Positions 22,194 to 33,125 of a DNA stretch of 64,000 nt are shown here, piece after piece. Below the pieces are notes generated by a model. That model searched no databases, was not told the origin of the DNA, and saw nothing but the letters and a program-made list of their open reading frames with translations. Origin of the DNA: Blepharisma japonicum (taxonomy: Eukaryota > Ciliophora > Heterotrichea > Heterotrichida > Blepharismidae). The stretch is taken from contig CATKHK010000028.1 in assembly GCA_949751835.1 (NCBI GenBank), positions 372,001-436,000 on the forward strand, given 5' to 3'. The stretch's first letter is position 1, and each line of letters opens with the position of its first letter. A program made the position numbers and the translations under genes.

Positions 22194-23369
22194 ATGGTAT
22201 CGCCTTATCTGACATCTGATGGCGCAAGACACCTCCAAAAGTACACCTACACTGGCACAGATAACTCTATTTCTTATAGCTTCATATTATCACCGCTGTC
22301 AAATGCTTTAATTCAAGGAACACCTACATGGATATCGTAATTTTTATTTAGCCCTAACATGGTACTGATTATCTAGATTACAATGCTAGGCGTGAATGCA
22401 TTATTATTAATTTACGTCTCCACCTCCCTTCATTGTGGATCAAGCTTATCATGTCGGCTTCCAGACTCAGTCTCGCTGATCTGCACAATGCTCTATTTCG
22501 CATGGGTTGTTTTTGATAACATGGACGGCAAACAAGCAAGAAGGACTCAATCGTCAACTCCATTAGGCCTCATTTATGACCGTCAGTCAGATGCTATAGA
22601 AGCCACAGTTATGTCGACTTTCTTTGGAATCCTCTCACTCTATGGAAATTCGCCATATACAATTGCCATATGGACCATTGCAATGATAGGGTGCTATTTT
22701 GAGAATTGGGAAGCCTGCTATACTGGGTCGTATAGTTCTTCAAGCAACAAGCCACTTTTTATTGGAATTCTTGCCTTAATCTGTGCAATGTTTAGCCCTG
22801 AGTTTTTTACGACAACTATGGTATTGCAGACTGAAATTCGAGCTTTGGCCCTTTGTGTTTTTTGCAGCTGGGTAACTATAGAAATCTCAATCAGGTAAAA
22901 TTAATGCAGGATCTTCAACGTGCTTATGAAATCTGTTAAAAAAACTGACGCTTTTTTGAGTTTAGGCTCTTTATTTTACCTAATCTTCTGTGTAGCCGTC
23001 ATCTTTGTGTTTTCTCCTTCAGGGCTTGCATATACAGGTACAAGAGAAGTCATTTTATTTTTAGGGTTTATTTTTGCAAGAGAAATGGGATTTTTCCAGA
23101 TAGCTCACATAAGTGATACAGAATACGAGCCTTTAAACACCCCAAACTTCGCACTGCTTTCATTTTTTATGTTTAATACATCTTGCCATGCTTGGGGATT
23201 CCCCTTATTTGATGAGTATAATTTACTATTGGTTTTGACAATTTTGGCAGGCTTAAGCTACATTCATTTTATATACTCAGTTACACATGAAATTACGAAA
23301 GAGCTGAATATCCCAATTCTTACAAATTTGCGTAAGTTTTATGTAGAGAGAAAAGTTCAGTCAGTTTAA
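22194..23369 (+). CDS. Choline/ethanolamine phosphotransferase (CDP-alcohol phosphatidyltransferase)
   Basis: 376 aa after three 15-nt introns (22337-22351, 22362-22376, 22895-22909). The first two are separated by a 10-nt exon, and removing both restores WISPNMITMLG, the membrane-entry motif of the family. The CDP-alcohol signature DGKQARRTQSSTPLGLIYD, followed by RQSD, fits DGx2ARx8Gx3Dx3D. About eight to ten hydrophobic helices follow. The enzyme makes phosphatidylcholine or phosphatidylethanolamine from diacylglycerol and CDP-choline/ethanolamine in the ER or Golgi. The usual HG after the metal-binding Asp is RQ here, so head-group preference cannot be inferred. Confidence 0.9.
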
Positions 23370-23430
23370 TAACTAAATAATTTAAGGCTTTAGATTGGAG
23401 ATTATTATAATATATTATGTTTTTTAACAC

Positions 23431-24021
23431 TTATATGTGCAAATATAGCACATGGGATCTGATAAATGCCCAGTTTTGGAATGTGATTGTTCCTTCTGAG
23501 CTTTCATTAGAAGAATATTCTGACTCTTCAGAAACTTCTGTGTCTGTAATGCTTTGTATTTCTGAGTCTAGTCCCATTAAACTGCTAACAAAGGATTCGT
23601 CGTTGTTTTTATGAATTAAAGATATGTTTGGGTGCTCCATAATTTTATAATCAATACTTCTCATCATATAAGACTTTGATATGGAATCCGATATCGATAA
23701 ATTGGTAAGGTCAACACTTGACAATAAATTAGACATTTTTAGATTCTCGTCCTTTGCTTCCTGAATTCTTGATTTAAAACTTCTGAGGATCTTTTCTTGT
23801 CCTTCAAGCATATTTTTGATTTCAGACACTTGTGCTTTTAGCTTGAAAATTTCAGCATCCTCTTTAATTTCATTAGATGAATGGATTGGGGATGAAATCT
23901 GCTTAAAATCTACGGCTGTTGTGGACTCTGAAAAGGTGTTAAATTTATAGTCAGAGCTTGGCGAATATTTTTCTTCCAGATCTAGGATATGGTTTTGCGT
24001 TGATCTTTGATCTGTATCCAT
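23431..24021 (-). CDS. 196-aa coiled-coil protein of unknown function
   Basis: Continuous frame from ATG at 24021 to TAA. Polar, Ser/Glu-rich ends flank a heptad-like segment at about residues 55-100 consistent with a short coiled coil. No membrane segment, signal peptide or named domain. Its 3' end faces the phosphotransferase 3' end with about 60 bp between. The last ten codons might be altered by an unseen intron. Confidence 0.55.
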   Translation of the reverse strand: MDTDQRSTQNHILDLEEKYSPSSDYKFNTFSESTTAVDFKQISSPIHSSNEIKEDAEIFKLKAQVSEIKNMLEGQEKILRSFKSRIQEAKDENLKMSNLLSSVDLTNLSISDSISKSYMMRSIDYKIMEHPNISLIHKNNDESFVSSLMGLDSEIQSITDTEVSEESEYSSNESSEGTITFQNWAFIRSHVLYLHI

Positions 24022-24163
24022 AATTTTAATTAATATTCAGAGAAATTGTCAAATCTAGAAAGACTAATGGTTTTCTTAATAAAAGAGCTTAGCTAAAGCT
24101 TATTCGGTTTTATATAAAAATTGCTGATTAATTGAAGCCAAATTTATAGTAAAAATAATATAA

Positions 24164-24898
24164 ATGACTAGCATTTACAACACGAACTATGATTTGATGA
24201 TAATTCCATTCCGCAGAGCGGTTGAATTTCTTGATTTAGAATCAGCGCGAAATTTGTTACTTTTAAACAAATTTATCTCAAAATCAATTTATACAAATGA
24301 CTTTGCAAGCGTAATTGTCCCGAAAATTTTAAAATATTTTAATGAAGAGCCAGAAAATATTATAGAATTTTACACACAAAAATTTTCACCTGTTTTTAGC
24401 TATAAAGATATTTTGAATAATATAAGAAAATCGACGAATCTTATTGCAAATCCTTTTGGATTGGATGGATTGAATAAATGAATTATAGAAGAGGATGGAG
24501 ATAATTGGCAGACAATAAGTGATACAAACTTATCGTATATGCCTAAGAATAAAAAAGTATGCTTTGCTATTTCTGGCTGTGGATCTTTAAAGCAGACTAT
24601 TAAATTTAAGCTAGACGTAGAAGAGCCAATCATATGATTTGGGGCTTTTATTATCCCTAGCAGTGAAGCAACCGTAGCTTTGAGGTGCTTATTTATTAAT
24701 GATGATGGGTCATTATATCAGGAGACAATAGAAAACTCAAAATTAATTGAAAATTCAAATTCAATTGAAAAATTTGATAATGTAGCTAAAATCCCTAGAC
24801 ACACAGCTGGTGCTGAAATTACTGTTTCAGTTTTAAATAATTCAGATGGGATTCGAATCTGCAATATTTTTGCAAGGATTTTTGAGAAGATCAGCTAA
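24164..24898 (+). CDS. F-box protein with F-box-associated (FBA)-like domain
   Basis: 244 aa when TGA is Trp. Residues about 10-45 resemble a degenerate F-box (IIPFRRAVEFLDLESARNLLLLN). From about residue 95, NPFGLDGLNKW then EEDGDNWQ recalls the opening of the FBA domain of FBXO2/6/44 proteins (NPxGxxGLxxW...GGDGW), followed by a beta-rich region with FGAFIIPSS and a closing strand pattern. In animals such proteins connect glycoprotein or other substrates to SCF ubiquitin ligases. Substrate binding here is unknown. The FBA assignment rests on motif resemblance by eye. Confidence 0.55.
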
Positions 24899-25119
24899 TT
24901 TTAACTTAGACATAATATAATAAAATTTGATAGCTTATTTTATATAAAAATTATAAATTAACGCTCCTATTAATAGCTACATATTATGGCACCCAGACTA
25001 TCTAACCAAAACGTTTAAATTCTAATAACTTACAGAAATTTTAAATTATTTTACTAATTATATATTTTTTATCAAAAAATACTTATCTCTCTGCGCATTT
25101 TAAATATGATTATGACTTA

Positions 25120-25310
25120 ATGGACTTACCTAGGCATTGAGACTGTTTACTAGATGAACTTTTGGTTAAGGCAATCGAAGGTATGCTCTCTTTTTGAATT
25201 TTTCGTCAGATCTTGTCCATTCGCACACTCAAATAAATGGATTTTCAGACATCAGAGAATCTGATATTGTCTGCAAAATAGATAAACCTTGGTTATTTTT
25301 CTTAAGTAAC
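25120..25310 (+). pseudogene. 5' relic of an Atg13-like gene
   Basis: It matches the start of the intact gene at 31157, including LPRHW, a KAIEG helix and, further on, a shifted match to the NEFSGIRESDIV region. It carries an internal deletion, lies out of frame and stops near 25300, where the sequence changes to the flank shared by the membrane coiled-coil paralogues. It marks one boundary of a local duplication. Confidence 0.7.
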
Positions 25311-25720
25311 TGATTTGTATAAGATTAGTCACAATAGTTTGAAAAATGCTTGTAATTTTTTTGAATTTCCACCATTAAGTTAAATAGAAAAAATAAAAAA
25401 AATAATTTGTTCTAGTGTCATACATGCTGTTTTTATCTTCCTTGCCAAAGAGATCTCGCTTATCGTCTTAAATGAAGCCTTCCAATGTCCTTGCCCTGTC
25501 TATCTCAACACTCTCGGTAGAGAAATCCAATAAACAGAGGAGATTTTGAGAACGAAGTTATGTAATTTAACCCTATTAGATATAACTAAATGCATTAAAA
25601 AAACTGCTTGCAACCATTTTGTGTCAGGAGTATGTGTTATTTCTACGAAGCAATGATTACAAATTATTGTCATAAAAGTACTATTCATATTATATTTGGT
25701 TTAAGTTTAAAAGTTTAGGG

Positions 25721-26446
25721 TTATTTAAAGAAAGATTTATAGACTTCCATTCCACACAAATTGGCTGTTGCTATTCCAAGTATGCATAGAACAATGGAAT
25801 TCACACTTGAACCTTGATTATCAATTTTAAATTCTAAACGATTGAGACTTGTTTCTAAACGAACAAAATTTTTATCAAGTGAACTAATTGATTTTTCGAT
25901 ATCAGTAATTTTGGATTCTATCTTTTCTAACGATTTTTCAATTTTTGCTTCCATTACTTTTATATCCTCTTTCAAATCGATTTTCAAATCTTTCAGATTT
26001 TTTTCCAGATTTTTTTCTGTCTTTTCAATTTGTTCTTTTAACTCTATTCTGAATTCTTCAATACTATCTGCCAACTTTCCTTCTTTTTTTTTAATTTTTT
26101 CATCCATACTATTAACTCGCATAAAAATAAATAAGCTAAAACTTGACAAAATAAAAGTAGCAACTGGCACATATTTTGATAATAGATTTTCTCAGAATAA
26201 GGATTTTTCACTTTGCTTTCCATTTGAGTTACTTTCATGATTTTTTCCAGAAAGTTCAGAACTAATTGCGCTCTGGATTTGATACCTCAAATTATTTTTT
26301 AAATCATTGACATCTTTAGCTAAATTTTCTAATGTTTTGGCCATGCTTTTCTCAGTTTCAGTCGGATTTTCTGATGTCACTACTCTCAGAGATGAGAATC
26401 TGAAATTGAGGATAGGCCTGCAAGCTATAATCCTTTTTATCAGCAT
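25721..26446 (-). CDS. Membrane coiled-coil protein, copy P1 (possibly mitochondrial, CCDC90/DUF1640-like architecture)
   Basis: 241 aa when the TGA near 26195 is Trp. The N-terminus MLIKRIIACRPILNFRFSSL is basic and hydroxylated like a mitochondrial leader. A short hydrophobic helix follows at about residues 95-115, then a Lys/Glu-rich coiled coil (about 120-205) and a conserved C-terminal membrane segment with SIVLCILGIATANL. MTS-coiled coil-C-terminal helix is the layout of CCDC90/DUF1640 proteins of the inner mitochondrial membrane, but similarity beyond layout is not evident. Two paralogues follow at 28196 and 29248. The coiled coil is longest here and varies most between copies, while the leader and tail are nearly invariant. 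Confidence 0.65.
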
Positions 26447-26518
26447 AATAATTATAAATGGCCCCAATATTTAATTTTTCTTATTTTTATAAGGTAAAGT
26501 CAGTTTTTAAATAAAATG

Positions 26519-26683
26519 CTATATCTCTTCAGGATTATAAGGGATGTCTTCTTTTTCACTTAGAATTTTAGTAACTCTCAGCTTCTTAGTTTTAATGGAC
26601 TGGATGAATTTTTTGAATTTCGCATGGACTCCTTCATAAGGCCCCCAAAGCGTTGCAATTAAATATATTTGGAGATATCTCAT
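26519..26683 (-). CDS. 54-aa basic small ORF upstream of P1
   Basis: ATG at 26683 to TAG at 26519. The product has a short hydrophobic start and a basic middle (KFKKF, KTKKLRVTK), ending in PEEI. A copy before P3 (29983-30136) has the same start but shifted frames; a possible remnant follows P2, and another very degenerate one lies at about 32280-32470. It could be a small mitochondrial subunit or the last exon of a larger gene. No family is recognised. The only support for coding is the closed frame and its recurrence. Confidence 0.35.
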   Translation of the reverse strand: MRYLQIYLIATLWGPYEGVHAKFKKFIQSIKTKKLRVTKILSEKEDIPYNPEEI

Positions 26684-27025
26684 TTATTGCAGCAAGGTAG
26701 AACTATAATAAAAGCAATCAAAAGCTCCTTACATCATTCAGATACACAGGCTCTTATCCAAATCTACTCTCTGATGAGGTCGTCAATTTTCAGTGCAGCA
26801 GTCAAAGAGAGTATTTGTATAACCCGTTGATGGACATGCAGCAAGATGCAAAAGCAGCCAGTTAGCTGAAGACTTTGAAGCTGGTAGCTGCTAATCAGAT
26901 TAAGGAAATAATTTTGAAGATTAATATTTATAAAAACAGTCGTTTAGTTGAGCATAAAGGTGATATGAGCGTGGATTTAAAGATGAGCTTGGATATAATA
27001 ATTTATATATATCTACAAGCTTAAT

Positions 27026-27319
27026 ATGAAGGGTTTGATACGGGAGGGATTAATATTGGCATATCAGGTGACTTCAGAAGCCTGGCCAAAGACCTTCGCT
27101 ACACACTACAATAAGCTTGGATGAATCAGGTGAAAATGATGGCTGGTCTACAGGAGATTCACAGAGGTAGCTGTCATAGATAGTTTATTATGGGCAAATT
27201 GTTCAGTACAACTTATCATCGAAAATACGAAAAATTGAAAGTGTAAAGGAAAGGGTAATAATGCTGATAGAAAAAATCTACAAAAAAGCAGAAAAATATT
27301 TAAACTTAAAAGCAGTTAG
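27026..27319 (+). CDS. Trp-rich 97-codon ORF in the conserved block, copy 1
   Basis: Open from ATG to TAG only if TGA is Trp (several TGAs). It encodes an aromatic stretch, HYNKLGWIRWKWWLVYRR, around residues 27-45 and a basic C-terminus. The second copy at 30474-30764 stays open at almost the same length, and some differences are silent (GCT GTC versus GCC GTT). That weakly favours coding. No family is recognised, and both copies could be fragments of one decayed gene. Confidence 0.3.
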
Positions 27320-27599
27320 TGCAATAACTGGTTGCAGGAGAAAATTCTGCATGGATAGGAATTGAAGTTGGATTTTAAATGAAAATAAGAATAATATTTT
27401 TTTGCGGTTGAATATTTGAAAGGACTATGTAATGTAAAACTAATTGGTTAATAAATGAAGAATAAGAAAGTTTTCGAGAAGTCATTAAAAGATTAGAAGT
27501 AGAAATTGGCCCATATAATGATAGGAGACCATAACATAATAATAGAATACTTATTCTTTTATTTTTAAATAATTTTAAAAAGATTGCAATACCTCTTTT

Positions 27600-28195
27600 T
27601 ATTTTATAAAATTCATAAAGATTTCACAAATTTCCCATTAATTAATGTGTCTAACTTGCAAATATGAGAATTATATACTAAATAATGTGAATAACTTGCA
27701 AATATTAGTTTCAATATACCCTTTCATTTTGATTCGCCTACATTAAACTCTATAGGTATGATAATTAATCTTTTAAAGTAATTGTTTTAGGGATCTTACA
27801 GTAAAAAATTTTGGATAACTAGCCTTGCTAATTTACCAAATGTTTGTGTGATGGAGTTTGCTAAGTATTAAATATTTAGTTTGCCATGATATTTCGCAGG
27901 GTGCATCCAAAAGTGCCTAAGTAACTGATTTGCATAAGATTAATCACAATAGTTTGGAAAATGCTTGTAATTTTCCACCATTAAGTTAAATAGAAAAAAT
28001 AAAAAAATAATTTGTTCTAGTGTCATACATACTATTTTTACATTCCTTAAATGATATAATTAAATGCATTAAAAAAACTGTTTACAACCATTTTGTGTCA
28101 GGAGTATGTGTTATTTTTAAGAAGCAATGATTGCAAATAATTGTCTTGCAAAGTACTATTCATATTATATTTGGTTTAACTTTAAAATTTTAGAG
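27600..28195. other. Spacer between the first block and P2
   Basis: AT-rich. The first 300 bp are unique and empty. From about 27915 the sequence matches the 3' flank of P1 (25300-25720), including a run with TTTAAGTTAAATAGAAAA and AATTTGTTCTAGTGTC, so the duplicated unit includes the 3' flank of each P gene. Confidence 0.5.
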
Positions 28196-28852
28196 TTATT
28201 TAAAGAAGGATTTATAGACTTCCATCCCACACACACTGGCTGTTGCTATTCCAAGTATGCATAGAGCAATGGAATTCATACTTGAACCTTGATTATCAAT
28301 TTTCATTTCTAAAAGATTAAATTTTGTTTCTAAATAAACGAAATTTTTATCAAGTTGATTAATTGATTTTTGGAGCTCAGTAATGTTGGATTCATTCTTT
28401 TCTAACGATTTATCTATTTTTGCTACAACTTTATTAAGATTTTCACTCTGATTTTTTTCCATCTTTTCAAGATCTTTTTTTAACTCTTTTCTTATATCTT
28501 TAATATTTTCATCAATCCCATTAAGTCGCGTTCAAACAAATATGCTAAAGTTTATCCAAATAAAAGTTGCAACTGGTGTAAATTTTAATAGATTTTGTCA
28601 GAATGAGGATTTTTCACTTTGCTTCCCGTTTGAGTTACTTTCATGATTTTTTCCAGAAAGTTCAGAACTAATTGCATTCTGGATTTGACTTCTCAAATTA
28701 TTTTTCAAATCATTAACATCTTTAGCTAAATTTTCAACTGTTTGAGCTAGGCTTTTAACGGTTTCAATCGGATTTTCTGATGTCACTATTCTCAGAGATG
28801 AGAATCTGAAATTGTGGATAGGCCTGTAAGCTATAATCCTTTTTATCAGCAT
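28196..28852 (-). CDS. Membrane coiled-coil protein, copy P2
   Basis: 218 aa with TGA=Trp at the start of the first hydrophobic helix (FWQNLL) and again at its end. Same leader (MLIKRIIAYRPI), first helix, coiled coil and C-terminal membrane tail as P1. The coiled coil is about 20 residues shorter than in P1 and has diverged. Leader and tail are almost unchanged, a pattern suggesting these parts carry the localisation function. Frame fully open, so the copy appears intact. Confidence 0.65.
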
Positions 28853-29247
28853 AATAATTATAAATGGCCCCCGATATTTATTATTTCTAATTTTATGAGT
28901 TAAAGTCAGATTTTAATAAGAATGCTATATCTTTTCGGGTTATAAGATTGTGTTTCTTTTTATTCTTAGCCTCGCGTTTAAAAAAATGGGTATAATGTTG
29001 ATCAGAAAATAGTGTAAAGCAGTATAAAGATAATGAATCTATTAAGAAAGAAATCTAATAAACAGAGGAGATTTTGAGCACGAAATTATGTAATTAAACC
29101 CTATTACATAAAATTAAATGCATTAAAAAAACTGCTTGCAACCATTTTGTGTCAGGAGTATGTGTTATTTTTAAGAAGTAATGATTACAAATAATTGTCT
29201 CAAAGTACTATTCATATTATATTTGGTTTAACTTTAAAATTTTAGAG

Positions 29248-29895
29248 TTATTTAAAGAAGGATTTATAGACTTCCATTCCACACAAATTGGCTGTTGCTA
29301 TTCCAAGTATGCATAGAGCAATGGAATTCATACTTGAACCTTGATTATCAATTTTCATTTCTAAACGATTGAATTTTATTTCTAAATGACTAATTGATTT
29401 TTCGAGTGCCGTAACTCTGGTTTCGTTCTTTTCTATCTTTTCTAACGATTTATTTATTAACGCTTTAAGCTCCTTTTGTTCTTCTTTAAACTCTATTCTT
29501 AAATCTCTAAGACCATCGACAGTCTTTCCTTCGCTTTTTTCAATTTTTTCATCCATATCATGAAGTCACGTTCAAACAAATATGATAAAGCTTCCCACAA
29601 TAAAAGGAGCAACTTGCAAATATCTTGAAAATATATTTTCTCAGGCTGAAATTTTTTCACTAAGCTTTTCATTAGAGTTACTTTCCTTGTTTTTCCCAGA
29701 AGCTTGAGAATTAATTAAGATCTGGCTTAGATTGACCAAACTATTTTTCAAATCATCGACATCTTTAGCTAAAGTTTCCAGTGTTTGAGCTATGCTTTTG
29801 TTACTTTTGGTCAGATTTTCTGATGTTAGGATTCTCAGAGATGAGAATCTGAAATTAAGGATAGGCCTGCAAGCTATAATCTTTTTGATCAGCAT
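29248..29895 (-). CDS. Membrane coiled-coil protein, copy P3
   Basis: 215 aa with TGA=Trp in the first helix region. The leader begins MLIKKIIACRPI, the middle coiled coil is the most diverged of the three (INKSLEKIEKNETRV), and the C-terminal tail SIALCILGIATANLCGMEVY is identical or nearly so. No frame damage. It lies 395 bp from P2 on the same strand, each with its own duplicated flanks. Confidence 0.65.
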
Positions 29896-29982
29896 AATAA
29901 TGATAAAAGCCGTGATATGTAATTTTTATCATTTTTATAGGGTAAAGTCATATTTTAAAAAATAATTTATAAAATTTGGAGT

Positions 29983-30136
29983 AATTAGGTATTTCTATTT
30001 TCACTTAGAATTTTAGTAACTCTCAGCTTGTTAGTTTTAATGAACTGGATGAATTTTTTGAATTAAGCATGGACTCTTTATACCTTCATAAGGCCCCCAA
30101 AGCCGTTACAATTAAATATATTTGGAGATATCTCAT
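29983..30136 (-). pseudogene. Small ORF relic upstream of P3
   Basis: It starts with the same codons as the 54-aa ORF at 26519-26683. An extra G after the tenth codon and an 8-bp insertion shift the frame, and the 3' end has lost the conserved PEEI terminus. Confidence 0.5.
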
Positions 30137-30473
30137 TTATCGCAGCAAGGTAGAACTACAATGAAAGCAATCAAAAGCCCCCGACATCATTTAGATACAC
30201 AGGCTCTTATCCAAATCTACTCTCTGATGAGGTCGTCAATTTTCAGTGCAGCAGTCAAAGAGAGTACTTGTGTGACCCGTTTATGGGCATGCAGCAAGAT
30301 GCGGAAGCAGCCAATTAGCTGAAGACCTTGAAGCTGGTAGCTGCTAATTAGATTGAGGAAATAATTTTGAAGATTAATATTTATAAAACAGTCGTTTAGA
30401 TGAGCATAAAGGTGGATAAACATGGATTAAAAGATGAGCTTGGATATGATAATTTATATATATAAAACTTAAC

Positions 30474-30764
30474 ATGAAGGGTTTGATACGGGAGGGATTA
30501 ATATTGGCATATCAGGTGACTTCAGAAGCCTGGCCAAATGCCTTCGCTACACACTACAATAAGCTTGGATGAATCAGGTGAAAATGATGGCTGGTCTACA
30601 GGAGAATCACAGAGGTAGCCGTTATAGATAATTTATTATGGGCAAATTGTTCAATACAACTTATCATCGAAAATACGAAAAATTGAAAGTGTAAAGGAAA
30701 GGGTAATAATTCTGATAGAAAATATCTGCACAAAAGCGGGAAAATATTTCAGTTAGTGCAATAA
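30474..30764 (+). CDS. Trp-rich ORF in the conserved block, copy 2
   Basis: 96 codons, ATG to TAA, open with TGA=Trp. Differs from copy 1 at about ten residues with no internal frame damage, though the C-terminus ends differently after a local deletion. Function unknown. Confidence 0.3.
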
Positions 30765-31156
30765 CTGGTTGCAGGAGAAAATTCTGCATGGAGAGGAATA
30801 AAGTTGGATTTTAAATGAAAATAAGAATTATATTTTTTTGCGGTTGAATATTTGAAAGGACTATGGAATGTAAAACTAATTGGCTAATAAATGAAGAATA
30901 AGAAAGTTTTCGAGAAGTCATTAAAAGATTAGAAGTAGAAATTGGCCCATATAATGATAGGAGACCATAGCATAATAATAGTAATACTAATTCCTTTGTT
31001 TTTAAATAATTTTAAAATGATTGCAATACCTCTTTTATTTTAATATCTAAACTAAATAACTTAAATCTTTAAATTTTAGCATTAGTAGAATTTTAAATTA
31101 TTTATATTTCCAAATTTATTTATTTCTGCACATTTTTTAAATCTGATTATGACTTA

Positions 31157-32035
31157 ATGGAATCACCCAGGCATTGATACTGCTTATTAGGTGAACTTTT
31201 GATAAAGGCAATCGAAGGTATCCTCTCTTTTCGAATTTTTCATCCAGAACTACACAGATCTCGTTCAACTGACCAAAACATTGTTCTTCAAACTCAAATA
31301 AATGAATTTTCAGGTATCAGAGAATCTGATATTGTCTGCACAATAGATAACCCTTGATCATTTTGCCTTAATATTCTATTAGATGGAACTCAAATAGAGC
31401 AATGACAATTTTCCTTCAATATAATGTAGGATCTATACAGAGATAAACACCCATTCACAGATATTTACACACAAGCTTCAGTTGCTCTGCGGTCAATTTT
31501 GGTTCTGGCACAGATTTTGCCAGGATTTGCGTTATTTAGGAAAAGGAAGCTTATAACATATAGCTTAAGGGAGGCTTCAAATTGGAGCCATCATCAAAAA
31601 GATAAATATAGGCTGACTTTATTGAAATGCCCTGCTGGAAGTTTATATGTAGAAGTTAAGTATAATAGAACTCCAGAAGTGCTACCTCTGCCTAGAGTTC
31701 CTGGAATTCATGGAGCTAGCACTCCACCAGCTATAGAGTGGGCTTGCATTTCAACTCCGGCTTCACCAGAGCTGAAATCCATTAGCCCTCCTTATAGTCC
31801 ATTAGGGGAAAATATTCTTGACGATTCGATTGAAATTTTGCCTCAATTTTTACTGGACCCACGACCAAGTGAGAGGTTTGAGGGGAAAAAGCGAAGGGAA
31901 AATTATGACAGCTCGCTGGAGGCTGAATGTCAAAATATTATGAAGAATATTGACTCGATTTTGCAAGAAATTCAAGAGCCAGAAGAAGTTTTGAAGAATT
32001 ATTATTATTTCTTAGGGATGTTTTATAAAGATTAA
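31157..32035 (+). CDS. Atg13-like autophagy protein (HORMA domain)
   Basis: 287 aa with one 15-nt intron (31426-31440) and in-frame TGA=Trp. The HORMA domain spans about residues 10-170: LLIKAIEGILSFRI, then PWSFCLNILLDG, EQWQFSFN, and the diagnostic QASVALRSILVLAQILPGF, matching the Atg13 pattern YkxsvxlRSLxxLxRLLPAY. A Pro-rich linker (about 180-240) and a short helical C-terminus follow. In other eukaryotes Atg13 bridges Atg1/ULK to the membrane and Atg9 to start autophagosomes. The chosen ATG is the first in frame after an upstream TAA; at 287 aa it is short, with a reduced C-terminal tail. Confidence 0.78.
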
Positions 32036-33125
32036 ATTGAAATTATTTTTAAGGTTATATGTATTATCAAGAAATAAAGACTTAAAAAATAATTTTCAGA
32101 TAATCAATATCCTTAGAAATATATTTCACTTATTGGCCAAATTCTCTAATTTTGTATCTCTAGTAGATGAGGGCCCGAAATTGAAGACGCTCCTTTACAC
32201 TATATACTCGTAAAACTTTAAAAATATTAATTATAAATAGTCCTATATTAGATTTTATATCTTTATTCTTTAATGAGAGAATATATTTTAAAAAGAATGC
32301 TATACCTCTTCAAGTTAATAATAGATTGCTCCCTTTCAGTTAGAATTTCACTAACCTCACCTTGTTTGCTTTATATCTCTATCTTTTCTTCTAAGTTCTC
32401 TCCGTTCTCTACACTTCTTCACAGGCTTTCAAATCAATTGATCTATATCTCCTCATATAGGAGCTACTTAGTTAAATTATGAATTGTTTTGCATTTATAA
32501 ATTTCAGAAAAAGGACTATAACATTTTTTTTGGCTTAAATATTAATTTACTAAAATAAATTGGGTTAACACTAAATATGGTTGCATTAATATAAAAAAAT
32601 ATATCTTTGTGGCGATTTTAAAATTTTATCTTGCTTGTATTTATATAAAGTAAAAAAATTAAATTAGTATCTTTACAGTAAAATTTTATGAAGAAAATAA
32701 ACACTTTTGGCATATGAATCTTATCATATACAGTTTTAAGTTGCTTTTATTCAATCTTTTTTTATCTATCATAGCTATCTCACATTAGATATAGTTTTGA
32801 TAATCCCTTCTATTTATTAAAATAACAAAAATATTAATATTTTCTCCTTCTTCAGCGATTTATTATTATTCTCATAATCTAAGTGCTCTCAGAATCTATA
32901 AAACTTTTCATTAATTTTATATCCGTAGAAAAATAAAAAATGCTATTAATAGTTTTATATATGGCTATTATATTTATATTTACTTCTGATATCATCTATC
33001 ATAAATTCTCAATCTTACCTAATTTTTCATTTTATTGAGGTTGTTAAAATGAGTCTAAATTAGTTGTTTTACAAGATACTTTTACAGCTTTATTATAATT
33101 TAAGCTATCTATTTGCTTCTACTCC
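32036..33125. other. Spacer with a faint small-ORF relic
   Basis: Very AT-rich. On the minus strand, 32280-32470 resembles the 54-aa ORF (start-like GAGGAGATATAG and a closing segment with AATTCTAAC and GGTATAGC), but it is full of stops. Nothing else is recognised up to the phosphatase 3' end. Confidence 0.3.

Larger units (their letters stand above)
26480..27600. repeat. Conserved block of about 1 kb, copy 1 (duplicated at about 29940-31050)
   Basis: The sequence from the small ORF through 27570 recurs at 29940-31040 with high identity and a few indels. It is richer in G+C than true spacers in the window and includes a 97-codon frame (27026-27319). It looks like a gene remnant or an unrecognised gene rather than plain spacer. 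Confidence 0.6.
29940..31050. repeat. Conserved block, copy 2
   Basis: The second copy of the block at 26480-27600, in the same orientation. It includes the broken small ORF, a conserved stretch with CAGGCTCTTATCC and CATGCAGCAAGATGC, and the Trp-rich frame. Differences are mostly substitutions with a few short indels, including a loss of about 20 bp near 30750. Confidence 0.6.

Noticed and set aside
25842-26240. Plus-strand open frame of 132 codons opposite P1
   Set aside because: It is the reverse-strand shadow of the Lys/Glu-rich coiled coil, giving a Ser/Phe/Ile-rich product; the minus-strand frame has paralogues.
32273-32482. 69-codon plus-strand ORF
   Set aside because: It overlaps the opposite-strand relic of the 54-aa ORF and has no independent support.
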